A stretch of 5,608 bases of DNA from Bacillota bacterium (lineage in GTDB: Bacteria; Bacillota; Clostridia; Christensenellales; Borkfalkiaceae), in contig JAETTR010000094.1 in NCBI GenBank assembly GCA_021768985.1, forward strand, positions 1 through 5,608, written 5' to 3'. The notes beneath the pieces were generated by a model. It had not been told where the DNA came from, made no database searches, and saw only the letters and a program-made list of their open reading frames with translations. Each line of letters starts with the position of its first letter. Within the stretch, counting starts at the first letter, position 1. Position numbers and translations under genes: made by a program. This document shows positions 1 through 5,608 of this stretch, piece after piece.

Positions 1-1927
1 TGTGCGGCGCAAGGGTGAGCGTGCGGGGTTGCGTGGGCGCGACCTCTTCGGGCGAGATTTTCAAGGGCTCCTCCGCCGTGTTGTAGTCGGAGAGCGCGCC
101 GCTCAGCCGCACGATGCGGGTGAGCGATCCGAAATCGTAATCCCCTTCCACTTCCGCTTCGACCGCCGTCCCGCCCGCGTTCACCGCCTTTACGTACGTG
201 AACGCCTCGCGCTCGGTCGCCGAAACGTAAATCTTCTTTTCGTCCGCCGCCGCTTTCAGGGAATAATCCCCCGTGTACAGACTGTACAACAGCTGAACGT
301 AGTAGCTCGGCGAGCCGTACGCCGTTTTGCCGTTGAACCAAATGAGATCGGGGCTCCACTGCGTATACCCGAGCCGCGCGAACAGCGGTGCGTACGACTT
401 CATGATCACGACGTCGGCGTTGCGCTCCATGCCCGTCATGAAGGCGGCTTCGGCAAGCGCGCCCTCCCACACGTTCGCCTGCGGGGCGTTGAAGAGCGCG
501 CAACCCGAACCGGGCACATGCGCCGCGTACTCGCCCGCATAGACAAGCCCGCCGTCGCGCGGGTATTTGTCGTAGACGTTCACGTTCTTATACAGCCACT
601 CGGGCGAAACGTAGAAATGCTCGTCCGAACAGTATACAAAATTCGGGTTTTTCTTCAAATTATCGCGCGTCCATTTCCACGCGCTCTTGTGCGATTCGGA
701 ATCGACGGTCGGACCCACCGTGCCGACGATCTTCAAATCGGGATACTTCTCGTGAATGCGCTTTTCGAAGAGCTCGAACCGCTTGTAGAACTCGTTCCCC
801 TTGCGCTCTTTCGTCGTTTCCGTTTCCCACTGCTCGTTGCCGACGCCGAGGTATTCGAGTCCGAAGGGTTCCGGATGCCCCATTTCCGCGCGCACCCTGC
901 CCCAAACGGTGTCCGCGCCGCCGTTGGCGAACTCCACCACGTCGAGGGCTTCCTGGATATACGTTTCCAGCTCGTCACTGTTTACGGGTACGAACTCGGT
1001 GGACATATACTGACAGGCGATCCCTACGCTGACGACGGGGAGCGGCTTTGCGCCGAGGTACTCCGCGAGAAGGAAATACTCGTAATAGCCGAGCCCGAGC
1101 GACTGCCCGTAATGAGAATAATCGGATCGGAAATTGTTTTCGGGGCAGGTCGCGTGCACCGCCCAACGGTTCCAGTTATACTTGCGCCGTTCCCGCTGTC
1201 CGATCGAATTCTTCCACAGATAGCGGTTGGCGAGGTTGTTCCCCTCCACCACGCACCCGCCGGGAAAACGCAGAAAGCCGGGCTTCATCTCCTTCATCAG
1301 CTCGACGAGATCGCGGCGGAACACGCCGAGTACGGCGTTCGCGGGCATGAGCGAAAATGCGTCCAGATGGATTGCGCCCGCCTTCGTCATAGTGACGCAA
1401 AAGTCCGCGGCGTCCGCTTCCGTCTTATTCTTTACGCGGAAGGCGTATCTTCTCCACTTGCCGTCCGCCTTTAATTTCAATTTCTTTTCGAACAGGGGCG
1501 CGCCGTTCCGATACACGCCCACGCGCACCGCCCCCTTATAGTCGTAAGAGCGGGCGTAAAAGGAGCACTTATACTCCGTTTTCGCTTTTAAAAACACGCC
1601 GTCGTACGCCTTGTTCTTCATGCCCGTGTTCGGTTCCTGCACGGTCAGCCGCATATAGTGCGGGTTCTCGGGAAAGAGCGGGCGGTCCGTTTTCACCTTC
1701 ATGCCGACTTCCGCGCCCGCGGGATAAGCCGACCAGGCGTACCCGCCGTCGTCGTCCACGATATAACGATCCCATTCGCCGTGCGCGTCCTTGGCTTCGA
1801 AATTTCTGTTTTCGAGCAGTTCCGCGTACAACCCGCCGTCGAGCGCGTAGTTCACGTCCTCGAAAAAGAGCCCGACTCCCCCCGGCTTTACGGGGATCTT
1901 ATCCGTCTGCGTCAACGTTATCTTCAT
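1..1927 (-). CDS. Alpha-L-arabinofuranosidase, GH51 family (3' end cut by window)
   Basis: The predicted enzyme removes terminal alpha-L-arabinofuranosyl residues from arabinan, arabinoxylan or their oligosaccharides by a retaining mechanism. The frame is open from the ATG at 1927 to the window edge: 642 residues, with probably only some 10-20 C-terminal residues missing. The N-terminus (GLFFEDVNYALDGGLYAELL, about residues 19-38) is typical of the long GH51 form found in plants and Bacteroides. A carbohydrate-binding-like beta domain follows at about 60-195, then the TIM barrel with RFPGG at 220-224. The acid/base is Glu365 in GNEQW and the nucleophile is Glu466 in AGEYA, 101 residues apart as expected for GH51. 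The C-terminal beta-sandwich runs to the edge. There is no signal peptide, so it probably acts in the cytoplasm on imported oligosaccharides. A GGAGAG Shine-Dalgarno (1937-1932) supports the start. The gene lies 58 bases after the phosphate transporter gene on the same strand. Family assignment is firm; exact substrate is unknown. Confidence 0.94.
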   Translation of the reverse strand, partial: MKITLTQTDKIPVKPGGVGLFFEDVNYALDGGLYAELLENRNFEAKDAHGEWDRYIVDDDGGYAWSAYPAGAEVGMKVKTDRPLFPENPHYMRLTVQEPNTGMKNKAYDGVFLKAKTEYKCSFYARSYDYKGAVRVGVYRNGAPLFEKKLKLKADGKWRRYAFRVKNKTEADAADFCVTMTKAGAIHLDAFSLMPANAVLGVFRRDLVELMKEMKPGFLRFPGGCVVEGNNLANRYLWKNSIGQRERRKYNWNRWAVHATCPENNFRSDYSHYGQSLGLGYYEYFLLAEYLGAKPLPVVSVGIACQYMSTEFVPVNSDELETYIQEALDVVEFANGGADTVWGRVRAEMGHPEPFGLEYLGVGNEQWETETTKERKGNEFYKRFELFEKRIHEKYPDLKIVGTVGPTVDSESHKSAWKWTRDNLKKNPNFVYCSDEHFYVSPEWLYKNVNVYDKYPRDGGLVYAGEYAAHVPGSGCALFNAPQANVWEGALAEAAFMTGMERNADVVIMKSYAPLFARLGYTQWSPDLIWFNGKTAYGSPSYYVQLLYSLYTGDYSLKAAADEKKIYVSATEREAFTYVKAVNAGGTAVEAEVEGDYDFGSLTRIVRLSGALSDYNTAEEPLKISPEEVAPTQPRTLTLAPH

Positions 1928-1960
1928 AATTCTCTCCACAAATCCTTCAAAATAAGTTCA

Positions 1961-1978
1961 GGCGGAGCGTTCTCCGCC
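1961..1978 (-). terminator. GC-rich hairpin between transporter and GH51 genes, possible weak terminator
   Basis: A perfect 7-bp stem (GGCGGAG/CTCCGCC) with a 4-base loop begins 7 bases after the stop codon of the phosphate transporter gene. Reading on the minus strand, the bases after the stem are TGAACTTATTTTG, which is T-rich but interrupted. It therefore resembles a weak or partial intrinsic terminator that could lower, rather than abolish, transcription into the GH51 gene. On the plus strand, more T-rich sequence follows, but no plus-strand gene ends here. It could also be an mRNA-stabilising 3' hairpin. Confidence 0.4.
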
Positions 1979-1985
1979 GTAAAAT

Positions 1986-3641
1986 TTACTTTCTTTCAAT
2001 CGAATGCGCGATAAAGGTGATATGGTCGGCGGCGCGTTCGAGGTTGCCGACGAGGTTGATAAACACGCTCGAGCTGCCCGGCTGGCACTTGCCCTCGTTC
2101 AGCCGCGCGATATGCGTATTGACGAGCGCGCGCCGTTCCTTATCGATTTCGTCCTCGAGCGCGTCCACCTCGGCAAGCCGCGCGAAGTCGTTATACAGGA
2201 AGGTCGCAAGCGAAAGCACGTAGAGCGCCTTGATCTTTTCGTGCATCTCCTTCGTTGCATCGAGGAACTCGTTCGAGAACACGAGATTGTCGTGCACGTA
2301 ATGGGTGGTATATTTGGTCACGTTGTCGGCAAGCTCGCCGATACGCACGATATCGTTCAAGACGTAATGCAGACTCGAAACCGTCTTTTCCTCTTCGAGC
2401 AGGAGTGAGGACGCAGAAATTTTGATCAGCGATTCCACCGTCTTTTGATTGGCGGCGGCAAGCTCGAGATTGTGTTCGAGCACCTTCTCTTTCTCCGATT
2501 CGTCTTTGTTGAGGAACGCCTCCACCGCGCCGTTCAGCGTATCCATGGCGTAGGAGAACATCTTACCCGTTTCCTGATAGATATGCCCGAGCGCGACGGA
2601 GGGCGAACGAAGCAAGCGCTCGTCGAGTTCGGAAACGATTCCTTCCGGCGCTTTCTCCTCCGCGGTTTTCTTCTCGCGCACCATCAGATTGGCAAGCTTG
2701 ACGAAAACGTTGACGAACGGCAGGAAAATCAGCGTACAGATCAGATTGAACAAGGTATGGAACATTGCAATCTGCATGGCGGGATTGCTCGGAAAGAGCG
2801 TGACGAGAACGGTATTCGCAAACCCGCGCCAGCAAAGCAGAATCACCGTAAAGATAATCGCGCCGAAGAAGTTGAACAGGAAGTGAATGACCGCCGCACG
2901 CTTCGCGTTGGGGCTCGCCCCGAGCGAAGAGATGAGCGCGGTCACGCAGGTACCGATGTTCGAACCTATTATAATAAAGTATACGGCGTTGCCGCCCCCG
3001 CCGACCGCGAGCCCTGCAAGCGACATTTCGAGCACGATTGCCGTAACCGCCGTGGAGGACTGCACGAGCGCGGTGATCGCAATGCCCATGACGAGCAGAA
3101 GAAAAGGATTGTTGATCTTTTCGAGCAAGCCCTTTATGGAAGCGAAAATTTCGGGGTATTTTACTTCGTCGAACGCGCCCGACATAAAGTCGAGCCCTAC
3201 GAATATGAGTCCGAGCGCGGCAACCGCGAGTCCGACCGATTTTACTTTGTCCTTCTTAGAGAACATCGTCATGAACACGCCGACCGCCGCAAGACAGAGG
3301 AAGAAGGTGGTTACGTCGAACCCGCCGAGGGAAAGCACCCAGGCGGTGAGCGTCGTACCGATGTTCGCGCCCATAATAATCGTGGTTGCCTGAAACAGCG
3401 TCATGATCCCCGCGTTTACAAGTCCGACGACCATAACCGTGGTAAACGCCGAGCTCTGCCCGATAATCGTCACGACCGCGCCGATCCCCACCCCCGCAAA
3501 GCGGTTGTTGGAAGTTTTGTTGAGCAGGTTTTTGAGTTTGCTGTGCGCGAGCCGCGTCAGATTCTCCGAGAGAATTTTCATTCCCATCAAGAACGTACCC
3601 ATGCCCCCGAGAATCATCATGATAATTTCAACGTATTGCAT
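1986..3641 (-). CDS. Na+/phosphate cotransporter family protein (NptA/YjbB-like) with C-terminal PhoU-like domain
   Basis: This is a membrane protein of the Na/Pi cotransporter (PNaS/SLC34-related) family, expected to couple sodium and inorganic phosphate movement across the inner membrane. Counting from the ATG at 3641 it has 551 residues, a normal length for the bacterial transporter plus PhoU fusion. The two inverted-repeat halves each carry the diagnostic pair: GQSSA (61-65) with GANIGTT (91-97), and VQSSTA (193-198) with GSNIGT (226-231). Hydrophobic segments fill about residues 5-320. A charged helical region (about 342-551) is PhoU-like, with two E-xx(x)-D helices, RIGELADN (433-440) and NLERAADH (533-540), the type that binds metals in PhoU. 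A TTG at 3650 is an alternative start giving 554 residues. ATG is preferred because it puts the protein start where relatives usually begin, although its Shine-Dalgarno spacing is long. Direction of transport in vivo (uptake or efflux, as proposed for YjbB) cannot be read from sequence. Confidence 0.94.
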   Translation of the reverse strand: MQYVEIIMMILGGMGTFLMGMKILSENLTRLAHSKLKNLLNKTSNNRFAGVGIGAVVTIIGQSSAFTTVMVVGLVNAGIMTLFQATTIIMGANIGTTLTAWVLSLGGFDVTTFFLCLAAVGVFMTMFSKKDKVKSVGLAVAALGLIFVGLDFMSGAFDEVKYPEIFASIKGLLEKINNPFLLLVMGIAITALVQSSTAVTAIVLEMSLAGLAVGGGGNAVYFIIIGSNIGTCVTALISSLGASPNAKRAAVIHFLFNFFGAIIFTVILLCWRGFANTVLVTLFPSNPAMQIAMFHTLFNLICTLIFLPFVNVFVKLANLMVREKKTAEEKAPEGIVSELDERLLRSPSVALGHIYQETGKMFSYAMDTLNGAVEAFLNKDESEKEKVLEHNLELAAANQKTVESLIKISASSLLLEEEKTVSSLHYVLNDIVRIGELADNVTKYTTHYVHDNLVFSNEFLDATKEMHEKIKALYVLSLATFLYNDFARLAEVDALEDEIDKERRALVNTHIARLNEGKCQPGSSSVFINLVGNLERAADHITFIAHSIERK

Positions 3642-3652
3642 TACAACCAAAG

Positions 3653-3659
3653 TTCCTCT
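3653..3659 (-). promoter_or_regulatory. Shine-Dalgarno of the phosphate transporter gene (start ambiguous)
   Basis: Minus-strand AGAGGAA is the only good Shine-Dalgarno here. From GAGG it lies 4 bases before the TTG at 3650 and 13 bases before the in-frame ATG at 3641. Neither spacing is ideal, so the start stays open between the two; codon preference and alignment with relatives favour ATG. Confidence 0.6.
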
Positions 3660-3678
3660 TTCGCATAGACCATGCGAA
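3660..3678. promoter_or_regulatory. Perfect palindrome at the transporter transcription start, candidate operator or 5'UTR hairpin
   Basis: TTCGCAT, 5 bases, ATGCGAA form a perfect 7-bp inverted repeat. It covers the predicted transcription start (about 3675) and abuts the Shine-Dalgarno of the phosphate transporter gene. As DNA it is well placed for a dimeric repressor. As RNA it would be a hairpin next to the ribosome site only if transcription begins upstream of 3678. I do not recognise the motif as a known Pho box. Confidence 0.45.
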
Positions 3679-3681
3679 GCT

Positions 3682-3690
3682 ATTATAACA
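3682..3690 (-). promoter_or_regulatory. Extended -10 promoter of the phosphate transporter gene
   Basis: On the minus strand TGTTATAAT contains a consensus -10 (TATAAT, 3687-3682) preceded by the TGn extension. The expected -35 region (about 3705-3710, TATAAG) matches poorly, which is common for extended -10 promoters and would also suit activator dependence. The predicted start is near 3675, giving a 5' leader of about 34 bases to the ATG. Confidence 0.6.
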
Positions 3691-3730
3691 AGGATTGCCG
3701 CTCCCTTATATCGATTTTAAATATATTGAG

Positions 3731-3747
3731 AATCTTTTTAAAAGATT
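3731..3747. repeat. AT-rich perfect inverted repeat in the divergent spacer
   Basis: AATCTTTT, one T, AAAAGATT form a 17-base perfect palindrome with a single central base. It lies about 45 bases upstream of the transporter -10 and about 65 bases upstream of the tRNA-Pro -35. The one-base centre makes it a poor RNA hairpin, so a protein-binding site is more plausible if it has a role at all. AT-rich spacers produce such palindromes by chance fairly easily. Confidence 0.35.
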
Positions 3748-3811
3748 TCATCGACGAATCAACGTATCGAATAAATATGCAAAGCAATTTCCGAAATCGA
3801 TTCAAAAAAGC

Positions 3812-3840
3812 TTGCAAAACAAATTTGCGTTTGATATAAT
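3812..3840 (+). promoter_or_regulatory. Promoter of tRNA-Pro
   Basis: TTGCAA (3812-3817) and TATAAT (3835-3840) are separated by exactly 17 bases, and TGA directly before the -10 gives the extended -10 motif. The predicted start near 3847 is about 5 bases before the mature tRNA 5' end, a short leader typical of a stable-RNA gene. Confidence 0.85.
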
Positions 3841-3851
3841 AATACATGCTT

Positions 3852-3928
3852 CGAGGCGTAGCGCAGCTTGGTAGCGCGCTTGGTTCGGGACCAAGAGGTC
3901 GTGAGTTCAAATCTCGTCGCCTCGACCA
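3852..3928 (+). tRNA. tRNA-Pro (anticodon CGG)
   Basis: The 77-base sequence folds as a complete cloverleaf. The acceptor stem is CGAGGCG/CGCCTCG (3852-3858 with 3918-3924), with C1-G72 and A73 as usual for bacterial tRNA-Pro. The D stem is GCGC/GCGC. The anticodon stem CTTGG/CCAAG encloses loop TTCGGGA with anticodon CGG at 3886-3888, reading CCG. The variable loop is AGGTC. The T stem GTGAG/CTCGT (two G-T wobbles) carries loop TTCAAAT. The CCA end (3926-3928) is encoded. A CGG proline tRNA fits the GC-rich codon use of the window. It is a separate unit with its own promoter and terminator. Confidence 0.98.
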
Positions 3929-3929
3929 G

Positions 3930-3967
3930 CCCGCCGCAGGATTTGTCTGCGGCGGGTTTATATTATT
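3930..3967 (+). terminator. Intrinsic terminator of tRNA-Pro
   Basis: A perfect 10-bp stem, CCCGCCGCAG (3930-3939) with CTGCGGCGGG (3947-3956), and a 7-base loop starts two bases after the encoded CCA. It is followed by the T-rich tract TTTATATTATT. This insulates the tRNA from the ilvA promoter just downstream. Confidence 0.87.
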
Positions 3968-3980
3968 CTCCGCAAATCTC

Positions 3981-4009
3981 TTCCCGCCGTTTGACAAAAA
4001 CGACGGGAA
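3981..4009. promoter_or_regulatory. Inverted repeat enclosing the ilvA -35 element, candidate operator
   Basis: TTCCCGCCGT (3981-3990) pairs with ACGACGGGAA (4000-4009) with one mismatch (3987/4003). The -35 hexamer TTGACA (3991-3996) sits in the 9-base centre. A dimeric regulator bound here would cover the -35. On read-through RNA the same sequence would form a second hairpin behind the tRNA terminator, so a backup terminator is the alternative. No known regulator motif was recognised. Confidence 0.4.
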
Positions 4010-4019
4010 TGTTTATAAT
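3991..4019 (+). promoter_or_regulatory. Near-consensus sigma70/sigmaA promoter of ilvA-ridA
   Basis: A perfect -35 (TTGACA, 3991-3996), a 17-base spacer and a perfect -10 (TATAAT, 4014-4019) predict transcription from about 4026. That leaves a leader of only about 24 bases before the ilvA ATG, too short for a leader peptide, T-box or riboswitch. Control of initiation, or of enzyme activity through the ACT domain, is therefore more likely than attenuation. Confidence 0.9.
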
Positions 4020-4049
4020 AGAACCAATCTATCTTGAAGGAACCCTGCC

Positions 4050-5249
4050 ATGCTGACACTCGAAAAAATCAAAGACGCGCAAAAAACGCTTGCGAACGCC
4101 ATCTATAAGACGGATGTAATCCGCGCAAGCAAGCTTTCGGACGAATACGAGCTGTATCTGAAAACGGAAAATCTGCAAAAAACGGGTTCTTTTAAAATCC
4201 GCGGCGCGTATTATAAAATTTCGAAGCTCTCCCCCGAGGAGAAGAAACGGGGGGTGATCGCCTGCTCGGCGGGCAATCACGCGCAGGGCGTCGCGCTCGC
4301 CGCAAAAAAGAACGGCATCTCTTCGCTCATCTGTCTGCCCGAAGGCGCGCCCATCTCCAAAGTGGAAGCGACGCGCGGCTACGGAGCGGATATCTGTCTG
4401 GTGCCCGGCGTGTACGACGACGCTTACAAGCGCGCGCTCGAACTGCAAAAGGAGCACGGCTACACCTTCATTCACCCCTTCGACGACGAAGACGTGATCG
4501 CGGGACAGGGCACGATCGGGCTCGAAATTCTCTCGCAGCTTGTGGACGCGGACGCGATCGTCGTTCCCATCGGGGGCGGCGGGCTTATTTCAGGCGTGGC
4601 GTTCGCCGTGAAGGCGGTAAACCCGAAAATCAAAGTTTACGGCGTACAGGCGGCGGGCGCGCCGAGTATGCTCAATTCCCTGCGCGACGGCAAGATCGAA
4701 GCGCTCCCCGCCGTTGCGACGATCGCCGACGGCATTGCCGTAAAGCAACCCGGCGTTCATACCTTCGATTACTGTAAAAAATACGTAAACGGCGTGGTTA
4801 CGGTGAGCGACGACGAAATCGCCACCGCCATTCTCGCCTTGATCGAAAAGGAAAAAATCGTTGCCGAAGGCGCGGGCGCAACCCCGCTCGCCGCCGTTCT
4901 TTCCGGTAAACTCCCCGAATTGAAGGGCAAAAAGGTTTGCTGTCTGATCTCGGGCGGAAATATCGACGTGACGATTATGAACCGCGTCGTGACGCGCGGA
5001 CTGATTATGAGCGGGCGCATGTTTACGCTGAATATCGAACTGCTCGACAAGCCCGGTCAGCTCGTGGAGGTTTCGCAGATTATCGCGAACTGCGGCGCGA
5101 ACGTAACGGGAGTCCACCACGAACACGCGCAGGCGGGCAGCGCCGTAATCGGCTGTTTCCTGCGGATCGATATGGAAACGAAGAACTTCGAACACATTCG
5201 GCAGATCAAACGCGCGTTGACGGACGCGGGCTTCCACATCGAAGCATGA
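4050..5249 (+). CDS. ilvA: Threonine ammonia-lyase (threonine dehydratase), PLP-dependent, with C-terminal ACT domain
   Basis: This cytoplasmic enzyme deaminates L-threonine (and usually L-serine) to 2-oxobutanoate (pyruvate) plus ammonia, the entry to isoleucine synthesis or to threonine catabolism. The 399-residue protein is a fold-type II PLP enzyme. The PLP lysine is Lys49 in TGSFKIRG (45-52), SAGNHAQG lies at 73-80, the phosphate-binding glycine loop GGGGL at 175-179, and SGGNID at 301-306 supplies the serine facing the pyridine nitrogen. A single ACT domain follows (about 325-399, with LLDKPGQL at 331-338). This is the medium-length form: longer than E. coli TdcB (329 residues, no ACT) and shorter than E. 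coli IlvA (514, two ACT-like repeats). The ACT domain implies effector control; isoleucine or another amino acid is a guess. GAAGGAA (4036-4042) is a good Shine-Dalgarno for the ATG. ridA follows after 32 bases. No other branched-chain amino acid gene is in view, so biosynthetic versus catabolic use is unresolved. Confidence 0.96.
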   Translation: MLTLEKIKDAQKTLANAIYKTDVIRASKLSDEYELYLKTENLQKTGSFKIRGAYYKISKLSPEEKKRGVIACSAGNHAQGVALAAKKNGISSLICLPEGAPISKVEATRGYGADICLVPGVYDDAYKRALELQKEHGYTFIHPFDDEDVIAGQGTIGLEILSQLVDADAIVVPIGGGGLISGVAFAVKAVNPKIKVYGVQAAGAPSMLNSLRDGKIEALPAVATIADGIAVKQPGVHTFDYCKKYVNGVVTVSDDEIATAILALIEKEKIVAEGAGATPLAAVLSGKLPELKGKKVCCLISGGNIDVTIMNRVVTRGLIMSGRMFTLNIELLDKPGQLVEVSQIIANCGANVTGVHHEHAQAGSAVIGCFLRIDMETKNFEHIRQIKRALTDAGFHIEA

Positions 5250-5281
5250 CGATATCAAAGAACATATAAGGAGATATTACC

Positions 5282-5608
5282 ATGAAAAAAGGACACACGG
5301 AACACGCGCCCGCGGCGATCGGACCTTACTCGCAGGCGGTCACGGCAAACGGACTCGTATTCACCTCGGGGCAGATCGCGCTTGATCCCAAAACGGGCGA
5401 AATCGTTTCGGGCGGAATCGAAGCGCAGACGGAGCGAATCTGCCAAAACCTGAAAGCCGTGCTCGAAGCGGCGGGCTCCTCTTTGGGAAAGGCGGTAAAA
5501 ACGACCTGCTTCCTTGCGGACATGAACGACTTTGCGGCGTTCAACGGCGTGTACGGGAAATATTTTTCCGAGAAACCCGCGCGGTCGTGCGTGGCGGTAA
5601 AGACGCTC
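5282..5608 (+). CDS. ridA: RidA family enamine/imine deaminase (3' end cut by window)
   Basis: RidA proteins hydrolyse 2-aminoacrylate and 2-iminobutanoate, the reactive products of PLP-dependent threonine/serine dehydratases, to 2-oxoacids and ammonia. This protects PLP enzymes from damage. The window holds 109 residues of a protein usually about 125 long. It shows the family signatures AIGPYSQAV (12-20, with the active-site-lining Tyr16), FTSGQIALDP (27-36), and PARSCVAV (99-106), with the conserved Arg101 that binds the substrate carboxylate and Cys103. The final beta strand, with the conserved acidic residue near the C-terminus, lies beyond the edge. AAGGAGA (5268-5274) is a strong Shine-Dalgarno 8 bases before the ATG. 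The 32-base gap after ilvA has no terminator or promoter, so the two genes very probably share one transcript. RidA family assignment is firm; the exact in vivo substrate is inferred from the neighbour. Confidence 0.96.
   Translation, partial: MKKGHTEHAPAAIGPYSQAVTANGLVFTSGQIALDPKTGEIVSGGIEAQTERICQNLKAVLEAAGSSLGKAVKTTCFLADMNDFAAFNGVYGKYFSEKPARSCVAVKTL

Noticed and set aside
2..1474. Long plus-strand open frame (490 codons) antisense to the GH51 gene
   Set aside because: It is very rich in Arg/Val/His and resembles no known family, while the minus strand here encodes a complete GH51 catalytic core. GC-rich codon bias suppresses stops on the opposite strand.
1928..1985. Separate promoter for the GH51 gene
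   Set aside because: Minus-strand TTGAAA-like words occur near the transporter stop, but no -10 hexamer lies at acceptable spacing, so I could not support one.
2445..3668. Plus-strand open frame (407 codons) antisense to the phosphate transporter
   Set aside because: It is extremely charged (Arg/Glu/His/Asp), with no family signature, and mirrors a membrane protein gene; it is a shadow.
3852..3980. tRNA-Pro 3' end as an integration (att) site
   Set aside because: A housekeeping terminator and the ilvA promoter follow directly. No repeated tRNA 3' segment, integrase or mobile gene is visible.
3683..3997. Minus-strand 104-codon open frame across the tRNA, and plus-strand frames at 3846-4037 and 3868-4056
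   Set aside because: They are translations of the tRNA gene. Strings such as LNSRPLGPEPSALPSC, VAQLGSALGSGPRGREF and VVSSNLVAST are well-known spurious tRNA-derived proteins.
4020..4049. Riboswitch, T-box or leader-peptide attenuator before ilvA
   Set aside because: The predicted leader is only about 24 bases and holds just the Shine-Dalgarno region; there is no room for such a structure.
4590..5258. Minus-strand 222-codon open frame and other small frames antisense to ilvA
   Set aside because: They lie opposite a fully supported ilvA with all catalytic motifs and ACT domain, and show no signature or Shine-Dalgarno of note.

Overview
The window holds four protein genes and one tRNA gene, all of familiar families, in two divergent blocks. 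Coding DNA is GC-rich (many GCG, GGC and CGC codons), while the spacer around 3680-3850 is AT-rich. Starts have clear Shine-Dalgarno sequences and the promoters are sigma70/sigmaA-like. With a long-form GH51 arabinofuranosidase and a sodium/phosphate symporter with a PhoU-like tail, this would suit an anaerobic, plant-fibre-using Bacillota (Clostridia, perhaps an uncultured gut lineage). That placement is inference and low confidence; no taxonomic marker is present.

Left block (minus strand, read from about 3675 down to 1): an extended -10 promoter, then a PhoU-tailed Na+/phosphate cotransporter gene (3641-1986), a 58-base spacer with a GC hairpin, then a GH51 alpha-L-arabinofuranosidase gene (1927 to beyond position 1). 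The GH51 gene is cut by the window edge and lacks only its last residues. No separate promoter for it is evident, so it is either read through the hairpin from the transporter promoter or has a promoter I cannot recognise.

Right block (plus strand): tRNA-Pro(CGG) with encoded CCA (3852-3928) has its own promoter and a strong intrinsic terminator. A near-perfect promoter (TTGACA, 17-base spacer, TATAAT) then drives an ACT-domain threonine ammonia-lyase gene (ilvA, 4050-5249). After 32 bases comes ridA (5282 to beyond 5608, truncated by the window). The pair is biochemically coherent: IlvA releases reactive enamine/imine intermediates and RidA hydrolyses them to 2-oxoacids.

I found no CRISPR array, insertion sequence, phage gene or unknown large gene. 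The less ordinary signals are short: a perfect palindrome at the transporter transcription start, an inverted repeat enclosing the ilvA -35 element, an AT-rich palindrome in the divergent spacer, and the transporter/arabinofuranosidase pairing. I do not see good evidence for a previously undescribed system here.
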